From NCBI RefSeq assembly GCF_000953635.1, contig NZ_LN614830.1:1603001-1667000 (forward strand): a stretch of DNA of 64,000 nucleotides. The letters run 5' to 3'. Of this stretch, positions 1 through 8,700 are shown one piece after another (within the stretch, counting starts at the first letter, position 1; every line of letters starts with the position of its first letter). The notes beneath the pieces are model-generated. The model did no database searches and was not told the origin of the DNA. It was given only the letters and a program-made list of their open reading frames with translations. The DNA comes from Legionella micdadei. Its GTDB lineage: Bacteria; Pseudomonadota; Gammaproteobacteria; Legionellales; Legionellaceae. The position numbers and the translations under genes are program-made.

Positions 1-397
1 AAAGAACAAACAACAAGGTGATAGTAAAACCAAAATACCAAGCAGCTAATAAAGAAAAAAGACAACTCAATAATTCAACAATCGGATAGCGGATTGAGAT
101 ACGTTGTTTACAGTGTCGACACCGGCCTCGTAGTAAACAATAACTAAGAAGCGGAATATTGAACCATACGGGAACTGGCGTTTTGCAGACCGGGCAAAAA
201 GAGCGTGGAAGGAATAAGTTGATTTTAGTTATTGATTCTTGCTTAGCCTCATGATGGCATTCATTCTCTTGTTCAGCTTTTAACATCAAAGGCAAACGGT
301 AAATGACGACATTCAAAAAACTACCGACAGCAAGCGCAAAAAATGCCAATACAATTAAAGCAGCAGGAAAGTTAATAATTTCAAATTGACTCAACAT
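1..397 (-). CDS. pilD: Prepilin peptidase PilD, N-terminal part
   Basis: Partial gene: it begins at the ATG at 397 (minus) and runs off the left edge after about 132 codons. PilD is the inner-membrane peptidase and N-methyltransferase that processes type IV prepilins and type II secretion pseudopilins. The translation starts MLSQFEIINF, has a first membrane segment, a 'VGSFLNVVIYRLP' motif typical of the family, and then two CxxC pairs (CPVC and CRHC) that form the zinc-binding cytoplasmic domain. The catalytic aspartates lie outside the window. It starts 3 bases after the pilC stop, in the usual pilB-pilC-pilD order. Confidence 0.93.
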   Translation of the reverse strand, partial: MLSQFEIINFPAALIVLAFFALAVGSFLNVVIYRLPLMLKAEQENECHHEAKQESITKINLFLPRSFCPVCKTPVPVWFNIPLLSYCLLRGRCRHCKQRISIRYPIVELLSCLFSLLAAWYFGFTITLLFVL

Positions 398-400
398 AGG

Positions 401-1609
401 CTACATCACCGCTCCAAGTTTAAAGATAGGAAGATACATGGCTGTTACTAGGATACCGACGATTAACCCTAGTATTGTCATAATAACCGGCTCTAGCAAG
501 TGATTTAAGCGATCTACCGCGTTGCTAATGTCTTCTTCATAAAAATCAGCTATTTTGCGGAGCATCGGTTCCAGTGAACCTGCCTCCTCGCCAATAGCAA
601 TCATTTGAATTACTAAATTAGGAAAAAGAAGGGTATTTTCCATGGCTTGATTCATTTGTTGTCCTGAATAAACCTTCTCTTTGATTTGGCTAATCGCTTT
701 AGCATATATCCAGTTTGCTATGACTCCCTCCGCAGCATCGAGCGCATTAAAAAGTGGAAGACCAGCTGCAAAACTAACCGCTAATGTTTGAGAAAAACGT
801 GCGATAATTGCTTTTGTTAAGATAACGCCAAAAATGGGACATTTTAAGGAAAGCCGATCAAAAAAAAGATTTAATTCTGGCACATATTTTCTAAGTTTAA
901 AAAAGCTATAGCCTAAGCTAATGGCACCCAAAAAAATTGGTAATCCAATTGCTCTGCTCAATGTTGAGATTTGAATGACTGCACGTGTAAGTGGAGGGAG
1001 ATCGGCACCAAAACTCTCAAACAACGACTCAAATTGGGGAACAACAACGAACAAAAGTATGAAACTAACTAGACAAGCAATAAATAAAACGGTAGCAGGA
1101 TAGATGAGTGCTTTTTTTAGTTTTCTCTTGATTGTTTCTAATTTTTCTTTGTAATTCGCGAGAGTTTCGAGCATTGGCTCAAGGTTGCCGGTTTTTTCAC
1201 CTACGGAAATTAAATTGCAAGTTAATTCATTGAATATGTTTGGGTAATGATTTAGGGCTTCAGAAAAAGATAATCCATTTTCAACTTGCATTTTTATGTC
1301 TTGAATCAAGTATTTCATTGTAAGCCGAATTTGGCTTTTAGCAACGATATCAAACGATCGAATTAAAGGAATTCCCGCTTTAAGTAAGATGGCAGTCTGG
1401 CGACAAAAACTAGCGAGTTCAATTGGGCGAATTTTTTTTCTATTCAAAAATAAACTCTGTTTTTTTGTTATCTTTCGACTACTGATACCCTGTTTATGAA
1501 GCTCGACTTTCACGAAAGCGGTGCTGGTAGTATCCATGAGACCATGTACCTTTTCACCCAATGCATTGATCCCTTCCCAATAATAACAGTGCTTAGTTTT
1601 ATTCATCAT
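401..1609 (-). CDS. pilC: Type IV pilus inner-membrane platform protein PilC
   Basis: A 402-residue protein of the GspF/PilC family, the inner-membrane platform on which the assembly ATPase acts during pilus extension. Two T2SSF repeats are visible, roughly residues 66-190 and 270-390, each starting near an 'FCRQTAILLKAGIPL' or 'FSQTLAVSFAAGLPL' helix and each ending in a 'SVGEKTGNLEPML' / 'AIGEEAGSLEPML' segment. Three strongly hydrophobic segments fit the family topology. Length is normal. It lies 2 bases downstream of pilB and 3 bases upstream of pilD, so the three are one operon. The start MMNKTK has two consecutive ATGs and either could be used. Confidence 0.95.
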   Translation of the reverse strand: MMNKTKHCYYWEGINALGEKVHGLMDTTSTAFVKVELHKQGISSRKITKKQSLFLNRKKIRPIELASFCRQTAILLKAGIPLIRSFDIVAKSQIRLTMKYLIQDIKMQVENGLSFSEALNHYPNIFNELTCNLISVGEKTGNLEPMLETLANYKEKLETIKRKLKKALIYPATVLFIACLVSFILLFVVVPQFESLFESFGADLPPLTRAVIQISTLSRAIGLPIFLGAISLGYSFFKLRKYVPELNLFFDRLSLKCPIFGVILTKAIIARFSQTLAVSFAAGLPLFNALDAAEGVIANWIYAKAISQIKEKVYSGQQMNQAMENTLLFPNLVIQMIAIGEEAGSLEPMLRKIADFYEEDISNAVDRLNHLLEPVIMTILGLIVGILVTAMYLPIFKLGAVM

Positions 1610-1611
1610 GT

Positions 1612-3318
1612 TTAATCAGCAATGACGCGGTTTAATTCTTCCAGCGAGGTTAATCCTTGCCTGACTTTTTCAAGACCTGATTGATAAACTGTGAGCATTC
1701 CTTCTGTTTGGGCTAATTTTTGAATCTCAACAGAATTTGCTCCGCATAAAATCTGGTGCCTGATTAATTTGGAGATTGGCATCACCTCAAACAAACCTAA
1801 TCGGCCACGATAACCATTCCTACAATGCTCACAAGCTCGGGCTTGGTAAAGATTAGCTTTCTCGTTCTGATGAAAGCCAAGCCCAAACAAATCCCTATGA
1901 GATAAATCATTGCGAATGGTTTTACACCGATCGCATAAACGTCTGGCTAACCGCTGCGCAATAATCAAGATGCAGGAATTTGCAATATTAAAGGCCGGAA
2001 TGCCAAGATTAATGAGTCGAGTGAGTGTTTCTGAAGTACTATTCGCATGCAAGGTAGATAGAACAAGATGGCCAGTTTGTGCGGCTTTAATTGCAATTTC
2101 GGCAGTTTCTGTATCCCGAATCTCGCCAATCATGATGATATCAGGATCTTGCCGCAGAAATGAACGTAAGGCAGTCGAGAAAGTTAAACCCGATTTAGGG
2201 TTAATATTAACCTGGTTGATACCTGGTATTTTAATTTCAACCGGATCTTCGATAGTGGAGATATTTCGTTCAATACTGTTCATGAGGTTGAGAGCGGTAT
2301 AAAGCGATAAGGTTTTACCACTACCTGTTGGGCCTGTAGCTAAAATCAACCCTTGTGGTTTCCTCAAAGCAGCAAGGAAATGTTCTTTCTGTAAGTGATT
2401 TAATCCTAGTGAATCAATATGAAAATAGCTTAAATCGGCGTCAAGAATACGTACTACTAGTTTTTCACCATAAATAGTAGGACAAGTGCTTACTCTGCAA
2501 TCAACTGTATGGTGAGAAGATAGCTTAATTTGAAATTGGCCATCTTGGGGCATACGACGCTCGGAGATGTCTAGATTTGCCAGCACCTTAATGCGAGTGC
2601 TTATTTGGTTTGATAAATGTCTAGGCGGGTCGGTTACTTCGGTTAATAATCCGTCTTGACGATAACGAATACGATATGCTTGTTCATAAGGTTCAAAATG
2701 AACATCTGATGCGCCGTTATTGATTGCCGAAATCAAGATTTGATTAACGAAGTTGACAACGGGAGCCTCGTTATTGTGTGTTGTGAAAGCAAAATCTGTG
2801 TTCACAGGAGTGATGTTTTCCAATTGAACTGAATTATCTAAATAATCGAGTAAGTGTTGGTTTTCTTTTTTATTCATCACCCTGTCAATGAGTTTCCGAA
2901 GCTTATCTGTTTCAACAACAACAACTTTAGTGGGTAAGCCAGTTTGAAAGTGAATTTCTTTGAAAACAGACTGCTGACTTGGATCATCTGTCGCTAAAAT
3001 CAAATTCTCCGCGCGAATGATAATGGGTAAAACAGCATGACGGCGTGTTAATTGTCCACTGATTAGGTGTATAGGAATGGAGTCGAAGTCAATATTATCA
3101 AGATCCATAAAAGGTAAATCAAAATAATTAGCCATGATTTGTGCAATAACCGGGGGTTCAATCAAATCGTTTGTGGCTAAATACTGTAGGAGAGTTTGTT
3201 GGTTAGCGAGAGCAAGGGTTTGATATTCGAAAATTTTGCTTTTAGAAATAAGATTATTTGCTGTAAGTAATTGAGCAATTCCTTGTAAGCGATGGTTTGT
3301 TATTGTTGTCATTTCCAT
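1612..3318 (-). CDS. pilB: Type IV pilus assembly ATPase PilB
   Basis: A 568-residue hexameric traffic ATPase that powers pilus extension. The N-terminal domain (about 20-150) resembles the MshEN/GspE N-terminal fold. The Walker A motif GPTGSGKT is at residues 329-336, followed by the Walker B/His box region 'IIMIGEIRDTETAEIA' and 'GHLVLSTLHAN'. A four-cysteine zinc motif (CDRC ... CEHC) lies near residues 460-500. Length matches the PilB family. It is the first gene of pilBCD and its promoter should lie in the 165-base gap shared with the divergent methyltransferase gene. Nothing suggests loss of function. Confidence 0.95.
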   Translation of the reverse strand: MEMTTITNHRLQGIAQLLTANNLISKSKIFEYQTLALANQQTLLQYLATNDLIEPPVIAQIMANYFDLPFMDLDNIDFDSIPIHLISGQLTRRHAVLPIIIRAENLILATDDPSQQSVFKEIHFQTGLPTKVVVVETDKLRKLIDRVMNKKENQHLLDYLDNSVQLENITPVNTDFAFTTHNNEAPVVNFVNQILISAINNGASDVHFEPYEQAYRIRYRQDGLLTEVTDPPRHLSNQISTRIKVLANLDISERRMPQDGQFQIKLSSHHTVDCRVSTCPTIYGEKLVVRILDADLSYFHIDSLGLNHLQKEHFLAALRKPQGLILATGPTGSGKTLSLYTALNLMNSIERNISTIEDPVEIKIPGINQVNINPKSGLTFSTALRSFLRQDPDIIMIGEIRDTETAEIAIKAAQTGHLVLSTLHANSTSETLTRLINLGIPAFNIANSCILIIAQRLARRLCDRCKTIRNDLSHRDLFGLGFHQNEKANLYQARACEHCRNGYRGRLGLFEVMPISKLIRHQILCGANSVEIQKLAQTEGMLTVYQSGLEKVRQGLTSLEELNRVIAD

Positions 3319-3423
3319 AATTAGACTGTATTTCCTGAGCTAACTATAAAGAAAAAAAGATTAGAGTGCACGATAAATTTATCGGCTTGGGAAAATCGCC
3401 GTGGAGAAAATCGTGACTTCAAT

Positions 3424-3440
3424 TGTCAACAGACCCTAGA
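3424..3440 (+). repeat. 17-bp intergenic repeat TGTCAACAGACCCTAGA, copy 1
   Basis: The 17-mer TGTCAACAGACCCTAGA occurs here and again, without mismatch, at 16614-16630. Both copies are on the plus strand in gaps between divergent genes, upstream of a plus-strand gene that starts with TTG (44 and 111 bases away). Function is unknown; a regulator site or a dispersed extragenic repeat are both possible. Confidence 0.5.
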
Positions 3441-3483
3441 CTATGGTACAAAAAAGATTAAGTTAAGATACGGGACGTGTACT

Positions 3484-4263
3484 TTGTCTTTTGATGGCCA
3501 AAAAGCTCGGTTTCGTGCCTTGGAGCAATGGTTTAGCTCAGCTCAGGGGCTCGATATAAGTGATTTTTTTGAATCAGAATTGGCGCATCTGGGAGAAATA
3601 CTTCATGGCGAAACTTTACTCCAGCTCGGCAATTACGGTAAAAATCCTTGGCTACAAAAACTTCATTATTGCCATAAATGGAATACTTCACCTTTAATTG
3701 ACCCATCTAGTACATTTAGGTCTTCTTTTACTCAACTCCCCCTCGATAGAAACAGCATTGATTGTGTAATTGCCCCGCTGGTTATGGAAGCCTTTAGTCA
3801 TCAGAAAAATCCAATTGATGAAATTGATCGAGTCTTAAAACCAATGGGTTATGCCATTTTTTTTGGTATAAACCCCTTAAGTTTATGGGGATTATTTGTA
3901 AGATTAAAACGATACTCCATTTTTGGCCATTTAGCTGGAAAGCCCACATCAGTTCTCTCAGTAAAACGGGCAATGCTGCATCGTGGCTATGTTTTATGTA
4001 ATATCTCTTCTTTCTACTATATCCCCCCCGTTTCAACCAAAGAATGGTTACGTAAGTTAGAGATTTTTAATGAATTAGGGAAAATGATTTCGCCTTGCCC
4101 AGCCGGATTTTATTGCCTTGTAGTGCAAAAATATCAAGCAGCCCATACCGATTTGCTTCATAGCGAGGTTGAAGAGCAGTTATGGGAACGGAAGAGGGGG
4201 TTGTTGCCAGCTTGCCAATTTAAACCGAAAGTACACAAAACGGAGTTTGAGGAGACTTATTAA
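3484..4263 (+). CDS. YafS-like class I SAM-dependent methyltransferase
   Basis: A 259-residue protein that resembles the YafS-like methyltransferases often found next to rnhA in gammaproteobacteria. Seen in the sequence: a weak motif I region (GETLLQLGNYG, about 40-50), a motif around 'IDCVIAPLVMEAFSH', and a 'DEIDRVLKPMGYAIFFGINPLSLWGL' segment typical of methyltransferase_11 proteins, here followed by an aromatic C-terminal half. The open frame begins at a TTG; no ATG lies further upstream in frame, and the ribosome-binding site is weak. Substrate unknown. No rnhA follows here, which differs from many relatives. The DUF1820 gene lies downstream on the same strand. Confidence 0.7.
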   Translation: MSFDGQKARFRALEQWFSSAQGLDISDFFESELAHLGEILHGETLLQLGNYGKNPWLQKLHYCHKWNTSPLIDPSSTFRSSFTQLPLDRNSIDCVIAPLVMEAFSHQKNPIDEIDRVLKPMGYAIFFGINPLSLWGLFVRLKRYSIFGHLAGKPTSVLSVKRAMLHRGYVLCNISSFYYIPPVSTKEWLRKLEIFNELGKMISPCPAGFYCLVVQKYQAAHTDLLHSEVEEQLWERKRGLLPACQFKPKVHKTEFEETY

Positions 4264-4338
4264 GTTTAGTGTATACTTTCAACATAGTTTAAAATACTTA
4301 GGGTTTCGTCTAAAAATAGCATTTTGGACTATCTTCAG

Positions 4339-4344
4339 TATAAT
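4339..4344 (+). promoter_or_regulatory. Possible -10 element upstream of the DUF1820 gene
   Basis: A perfect TATAAT lies 26-32 bases before the two candidate ATGs of the DUF1820 gene, in the gap after the methyltransferase stop. No good -35 box is visible at 16-18 bases upstream, so this is a weak call. Confidence 0.3.
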
Positions 4345-4375
4345 AGCCGTTGTTTTATTTTTGGATTATATGTTT

Positions 4376-4702
4376 ATGGCAAAAGAATCGCTATATCGTA
4401 TTACTTTCGCAAACCAGGAAGCAGTTTATGAAATTTATGCTCGTAAGGTATGTGAAAGTGAGATTTTTGGTTTTCTCGAGGTAGAGAATTTTGTTTTTGG
4501 CGAAAATAGCTCTTTGGTTGTTGACCCCTCGGAAGAACGTTTAAAAGTCGAGTTTAATAGTATCAAACGCACTTATATCCCTATGCATTCTGTTTTCCGT
4601 ATCGATGAAGTAGATAAGCAAGGAGTGGCTAAGGTTCGAGATAGATCAAAGGATGATAGTAAGGTCACTGTATTTCCGGTTCCCAGTAAACGCAATGATT
4701 GA
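4376..4702 (+). CDS. DUF1820 family protein
   Basis: The recognisable protein starts at MAKESLYRITF (ATG 4376, or ATG 4370 two codons earlier) and has 108 residues. A longer frame extends back to 4169 into the methyltransferase gene, but that part has no resemblance to the family and is most likely not translated. The body matches the DUF1820 pattern: 'LYRITFANQ', 'VYEIYARKV', 'GFLEVENFVFGE', 'VDPSEERLKVEF' and 'TYIPMHSVFRIDEV'. The family is widespread in gammaproteobacteria and its function is unknown. The C-terminus is a charged tail (KDDSKVTVFPVPSKRND). The next gene starts 26 bases downstream, so the two may be cotranscribed. Confidence 0.85.
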   Translation: MAKESLYRITFANQEAVYEIYARKVCESEIFGFLEVENFVFGENSSLVVDPSEERLKVEFNSIKRTYIPMHSVFRIDEVDKQGVAKVRDRSKDDSKVTVFPVPSKRND

Positions 4703-4728
4703 TTTAACTAATTCACTTAGGATGTCTG

Positions 4729-5289
4729 ATGTCTATTCCAACTAAGATTAAAGAGGTATATGAAAAATCAAGCTGCTTATACACAACAAAAGAAGTTGAG
4801 GCAGCTTTAGATAGAATGGCGATTAACATTCATGCAGCGCTTCATGATAAAAATCCAGTGTTGCTTTGCGTTATGATTGGTGGATTGGTTCCGATGGGAA
4901 ACCTTCTTCCGCGTTTGGATTTTCCATTAGAGGTTGATTATGTCCACGCCACTCGTTACCGCGGCGAGATTAAAGGAGGGGAATTAATCTGGAAGGTCAA
5001 GCCCAGCCTTGAACTAGCAAACAGAACCGTTTTAGTGATTGATGATATTTTAGATGGGGGTGTCACCTTAGCTGCAATCATTAACGAAATAAAAGCCATG
5101 GGTGCTCGTGAAGTTTACAGTGCTGTCTTGGTCGATAAGCATCATAAACGCGTACCTAATGGATTAAAAAACGCCGATTTTGTAGGTTTGCAAGTGGATG
5201 ACCATTATATTTTTGGTTATGGCATGGATTATAACGAGTACCTGCGAAATGCGCCTGGAATCTTTGTTGTTTCACCCGAGCACGAATAA
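4729..5289 (+). CDS. Hypoxanthine-guanine phosphoribosyltransferase-like protein
   Basis: A 186-residue type I phosphoribosyltransferase that should transfer the ribose phosphate of PRPP to a purine base in nucleotide salvage. The PRPP-binding loop is clear in '[14 protein letters not shown]' (about residues 103-116), with an upstream '[15 protein letters not shown]' helix and '[12 protein letters not shown]' strand, and a '[17 protein letters not shown]' hood segment near the end that is typical of hypoxanthine-guanine enzymes. A TAGGA sequence sits 7 bases before the ATG. Base specificity cannot be read from sequence alone. Confidence 0.85.
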   Translation: MSIPTKIKEVYEKSSCLYTTKEVEAALDRMAINIHAALHDKNPVLLCVMIGGLVPMGNLLPRLDFPLEVDYVHATRYRGEIKGGELIWKVKPSLELANRTVLVIDDILDGGVTLAAIINEIKAMGAREVYSAVLVDKHHKRVPNGLKNADFVGLQVDDHYIFGYGMDYNEYLRNAPGIFVVSPEHE

Positions 5290-5743
5290 CTCTTTCCTTT
5301 GAGCTACTTTTAAGTTAGGGCGAAAACCAATATTTAGGGGCTTGCGCAACGATTGTTTCAACTTATTTATGACATTTAGATAAAATTAGTTATATGCGCT
5401 TATACTCCTTGAATAATACTCAATTTTATAAGCGCTATTTTCACTGAGTACTATTTTTTGTACTGTCTTTTTTAAGAATCAAATTCTTTTATCCCAGTTA
5501 TTGGAAGGATGTGTGGCTTACGATTCGTTCTTGCCATATTTTTTGACATCTCAATCAATTCCTTTTAGGAATTCCCCTTAGATAAAGTTTCTCTGTATAA
5601 AAAGAAGTCAAAAAGTTTATTATATTGCCTGTATATTAACTAAGTTCAATTTGTTCGTTTTTAGAACTTTAGCAACACAATAGAACGCATTTTAAATTCT
5701 GGATTTGAAAGCGACTTCCTATAGACTTGTTTGGGGGTTGAAG
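5290..5743. other. Intergenic region upstream of the giant putative effector
   Basis: A 454-base AT-rich gap with no supported gene. It holds two small inverted repeats: AAGAAT-N3-ATTCTT at 5474-5488 followed by TT, and AATTCC-N5-GGAATT at 5557-5573; the first could be a weak terminator for the salvage gene. Two TATATT hexamers (5621-5626, 5632-5637) are possible -10 boxes for the downstream gene but I see no convincing -35, and there is no cTTAAT box like the one before the other putative effector genes. Confidence 0.5.
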
Positions 5744-8700
5744 ATGACTCAATTATCTACTTTTGATCTTGCTAACCTTATCCTTCAGTGTGTGGCAGGT
5801 GGAGATTCTAGTAACTTAGGAACAGAAAATCTTAATGAATTAGAAATAATTTTATTAAATAAAGATGCTGAAAAACTTGCTTACTGGCTACAGTTTCATT
5901 CATTTATAAAATATAAATTTGATAAAATTACAAATAACTTTACTGAAATTAATATTGAAGATCCTGAGCCTGATCTTATAGCTGCAGTGAATGAAATCAT
6001 TTCTGCCTTTTCTCGAGAACAGGAAGCGAAAAAAAGTCTAGTCAAATTCAAAAATGAAGATTTTAGCAACAGTGACTATGTTGCATTGTCTCAAGAAATT
6101 TCGAATTTACACTCTCAAATTCGTTCTTCTGAAAACGCTCTAAGAGAAGATTCGATTCAACCCCTTTTGAATGCAAAAACTCGTCGAAATAAAGAATTAT
6201 CTCGCCATGCAAATATAAAAGCTATCGGTGCTCCAGATTATGCAACTGAGTTTGCCCATAGAAAGCTTGTCAAAGCTATTGTTGGGCTAAAGCCAAATGA
6301 GCGTAAACAGCTCCTTTACTACCATTTTGGTGAGGCTCATGCATTCGGCTTTGATATAGAAAGAACACCCGAAGGAAAATTACTTATTTTTAGTTTTGAA
6401 ACCGTGACTGATGCAAAGCACTTGCATGCCCTTCAATTACTCCATAATTCCCTTTCCCAGTTAGGTGAAAATTTTGAAATTAGAAGTTGTAATTCCTTTC
6501 TGCAGAAGGATGGTTATAACTGCGCAACTTATACTTTAGCGGTTTTAAGTGAACTGAGTAAATATGACCATGTATTTTCTTATTTACCAGAAACCTATGA
6601 AGAAGACACTGAAGTTATAGCCTTAAGAGGACGAGAACTAACTATGCCTCATGGAGGTATGCTGTCGAATACAAACAGAAAATTTAAGTTTGAAGTCGTG
6701 GACAAGATCAAATGGATAAAATTAAGTGATATGCCGACGAAAATAATTTCTATGGGTCAGTCTCATACTGAAATGGAGGAGTTATTAAAACAAGCTCCTG
6801 GCTTTGATCTTGATCCCGCTAAATTTATTGAAATCCTTAAGGAAAAATACCAATTTGATCCCAGAAATCCTCAAACAACAAAATACATTAACCGTCGCCG
6901 TGAACGTATCGCAAGCCATGTCGAAAAATCTAAAGACTCCGTTAAACAAGATGCGTATGCAAAATTTTTGGAAAAAATGCCTTTATTAGGCCTAATAGAT
7001 AAAGTTGTAACCCCAGATTTTAATAAAGAAATTACAGAAAATGATCACCTCAATTTAGATGAAAAAATTAGCTATATTAAAAATTTATTTTTAGCAATGA
7101 CGATTCGGCGTGGTTTCGGTTGGGCACTGAGATCCTCAGACCTTGTAGATTTTTCAGAGCATGAAGTTAATATTCTCATATTATTAAGAAATGAATACCT
7201 ACGACTTTTAGCAAAGAAAGATTTTGAAGAAGCTAAGAAAGTCATCGGTTCATACGGTGATCCGATATTTCACAATGAATTGGATAGCATTCTTAAGGAA
7301 CGTCCAGTGCCATCGGAAGTTCAACCTTTGTCTGCTGTTTTTAATGAGGTATTTAGCCAAGGCCAAAGAATAGCTATTTATCGTGATATCAAAAAATTCT
7401 ATCTACCTAAGGCACTCGATATCCATAACCCTTTCATTAGCTTATACGAAATTAATCCAAGTGAACTCACAGCAGGAAAAATCGATGAGCTATTCAGCAA
7501 ACTTGAAGACGATTATCGAGATCCTGAAACTGGTATTTCAATTTTTGATGCGGAACGTAAGTTAGAATTACTAACAGGTTTTATAGAGAAATTTGGCAAA
7601 AAAAATATAGCAGATTTGTCTAATGAGCAAATACATGCCATGTTTTTTTTGCGGAATAAATGTATTAGTTTATTAAGTGAACTAAAAGTAGGTGAAGGCA
7701 GATTGATAAATTATTTATATTCAATGTCATCATTTTTTAGAAAGTTTGATACACAAAATTCTGAATTTTCCAGTATTCAGTTAGACGCATCTATTAAGAG
7801 CTTTCATACTGAAATGGCGGAAAATTTCACAAAAGAAGAATTGTTATTTATAGATACAGAGCTACATGAAAGTGTTTTTGGAAGGTTCGTGGTTGACCCA
7901 ACTAATCCATTGCTTGAGTTAATTGGGACAGAGAATTTTACGAAAGAAAATATTGTTATGACTTTAAGGAAAGTTAGGGAGGATTACCGGGATATCAATG
8001 GAAAAAGTCGTATTAAACTTTATGGTTTAGTGGGATTTATAAATGAAACGATACGCGCAGTTGATTCACTACCCTTTGATGAACGTACTCACGCTTTCGG
8101 AGAATTAAAGAAGGCTTATTTGGCATTGCTTTCTGAGAGGAAAAGGGGATTCAATCAAATTTGCACCAGCGATTTAATTGTAAAACGTATTTTATTTCCT
8201 TTCTTAGGCAATAAAAAGGCCTTACCAATGAATGAAAGAAATATTCTTAAACTTGTGAGTGATTCTGATAATTTATTGGTAAAACTGTCGTTATTAGAAA
8301 CTGCATTTTACTGCATCACTTCTCCCTATTTAAATGGAATATATGAGTCTGCAAGTGAGGGATATACTGCTCAGCAGATAGCAGATATTAACGTCTTAAA
8401 ATCTGTCTACGTAAAATTAATAAAAAATGAACCTTATGATAGAGAAGACAGTGATTTTAATTCTAAATTACAGAAATTTGTTGAAATACGTAATAGGGGA
8501 GGGATACCCACTTTTACAAGTCTAATAGATATAAGTCATAATGATTCTAGCGGTGCGATGGTGTCAATCAGAAGTGATATTGATAGGATGGTTAATGGTG
8601 AGCTAAGACCAATCAAGCAAGCTGTTACTATAAGTGAACTAAGCTGGATTTCTTTTTTTAGCATTTTACCATTGTCCATTATTAGTTGGTTACCATACTT

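Noticed and set aside
1910-2302. 130-codon plus-strand ORF inside pilB
   Set aside because: Antisense shadow of the conserved ATPase domain of PilB.
4169-4375. N-terminal extension of the DUF1820 protein overlapping the methyltransferase gene
   Set aside because: The extension is unlike DUF1820 proteins, which begin at the LYRITF segment; two ATGs are available at 4370 and 4376.
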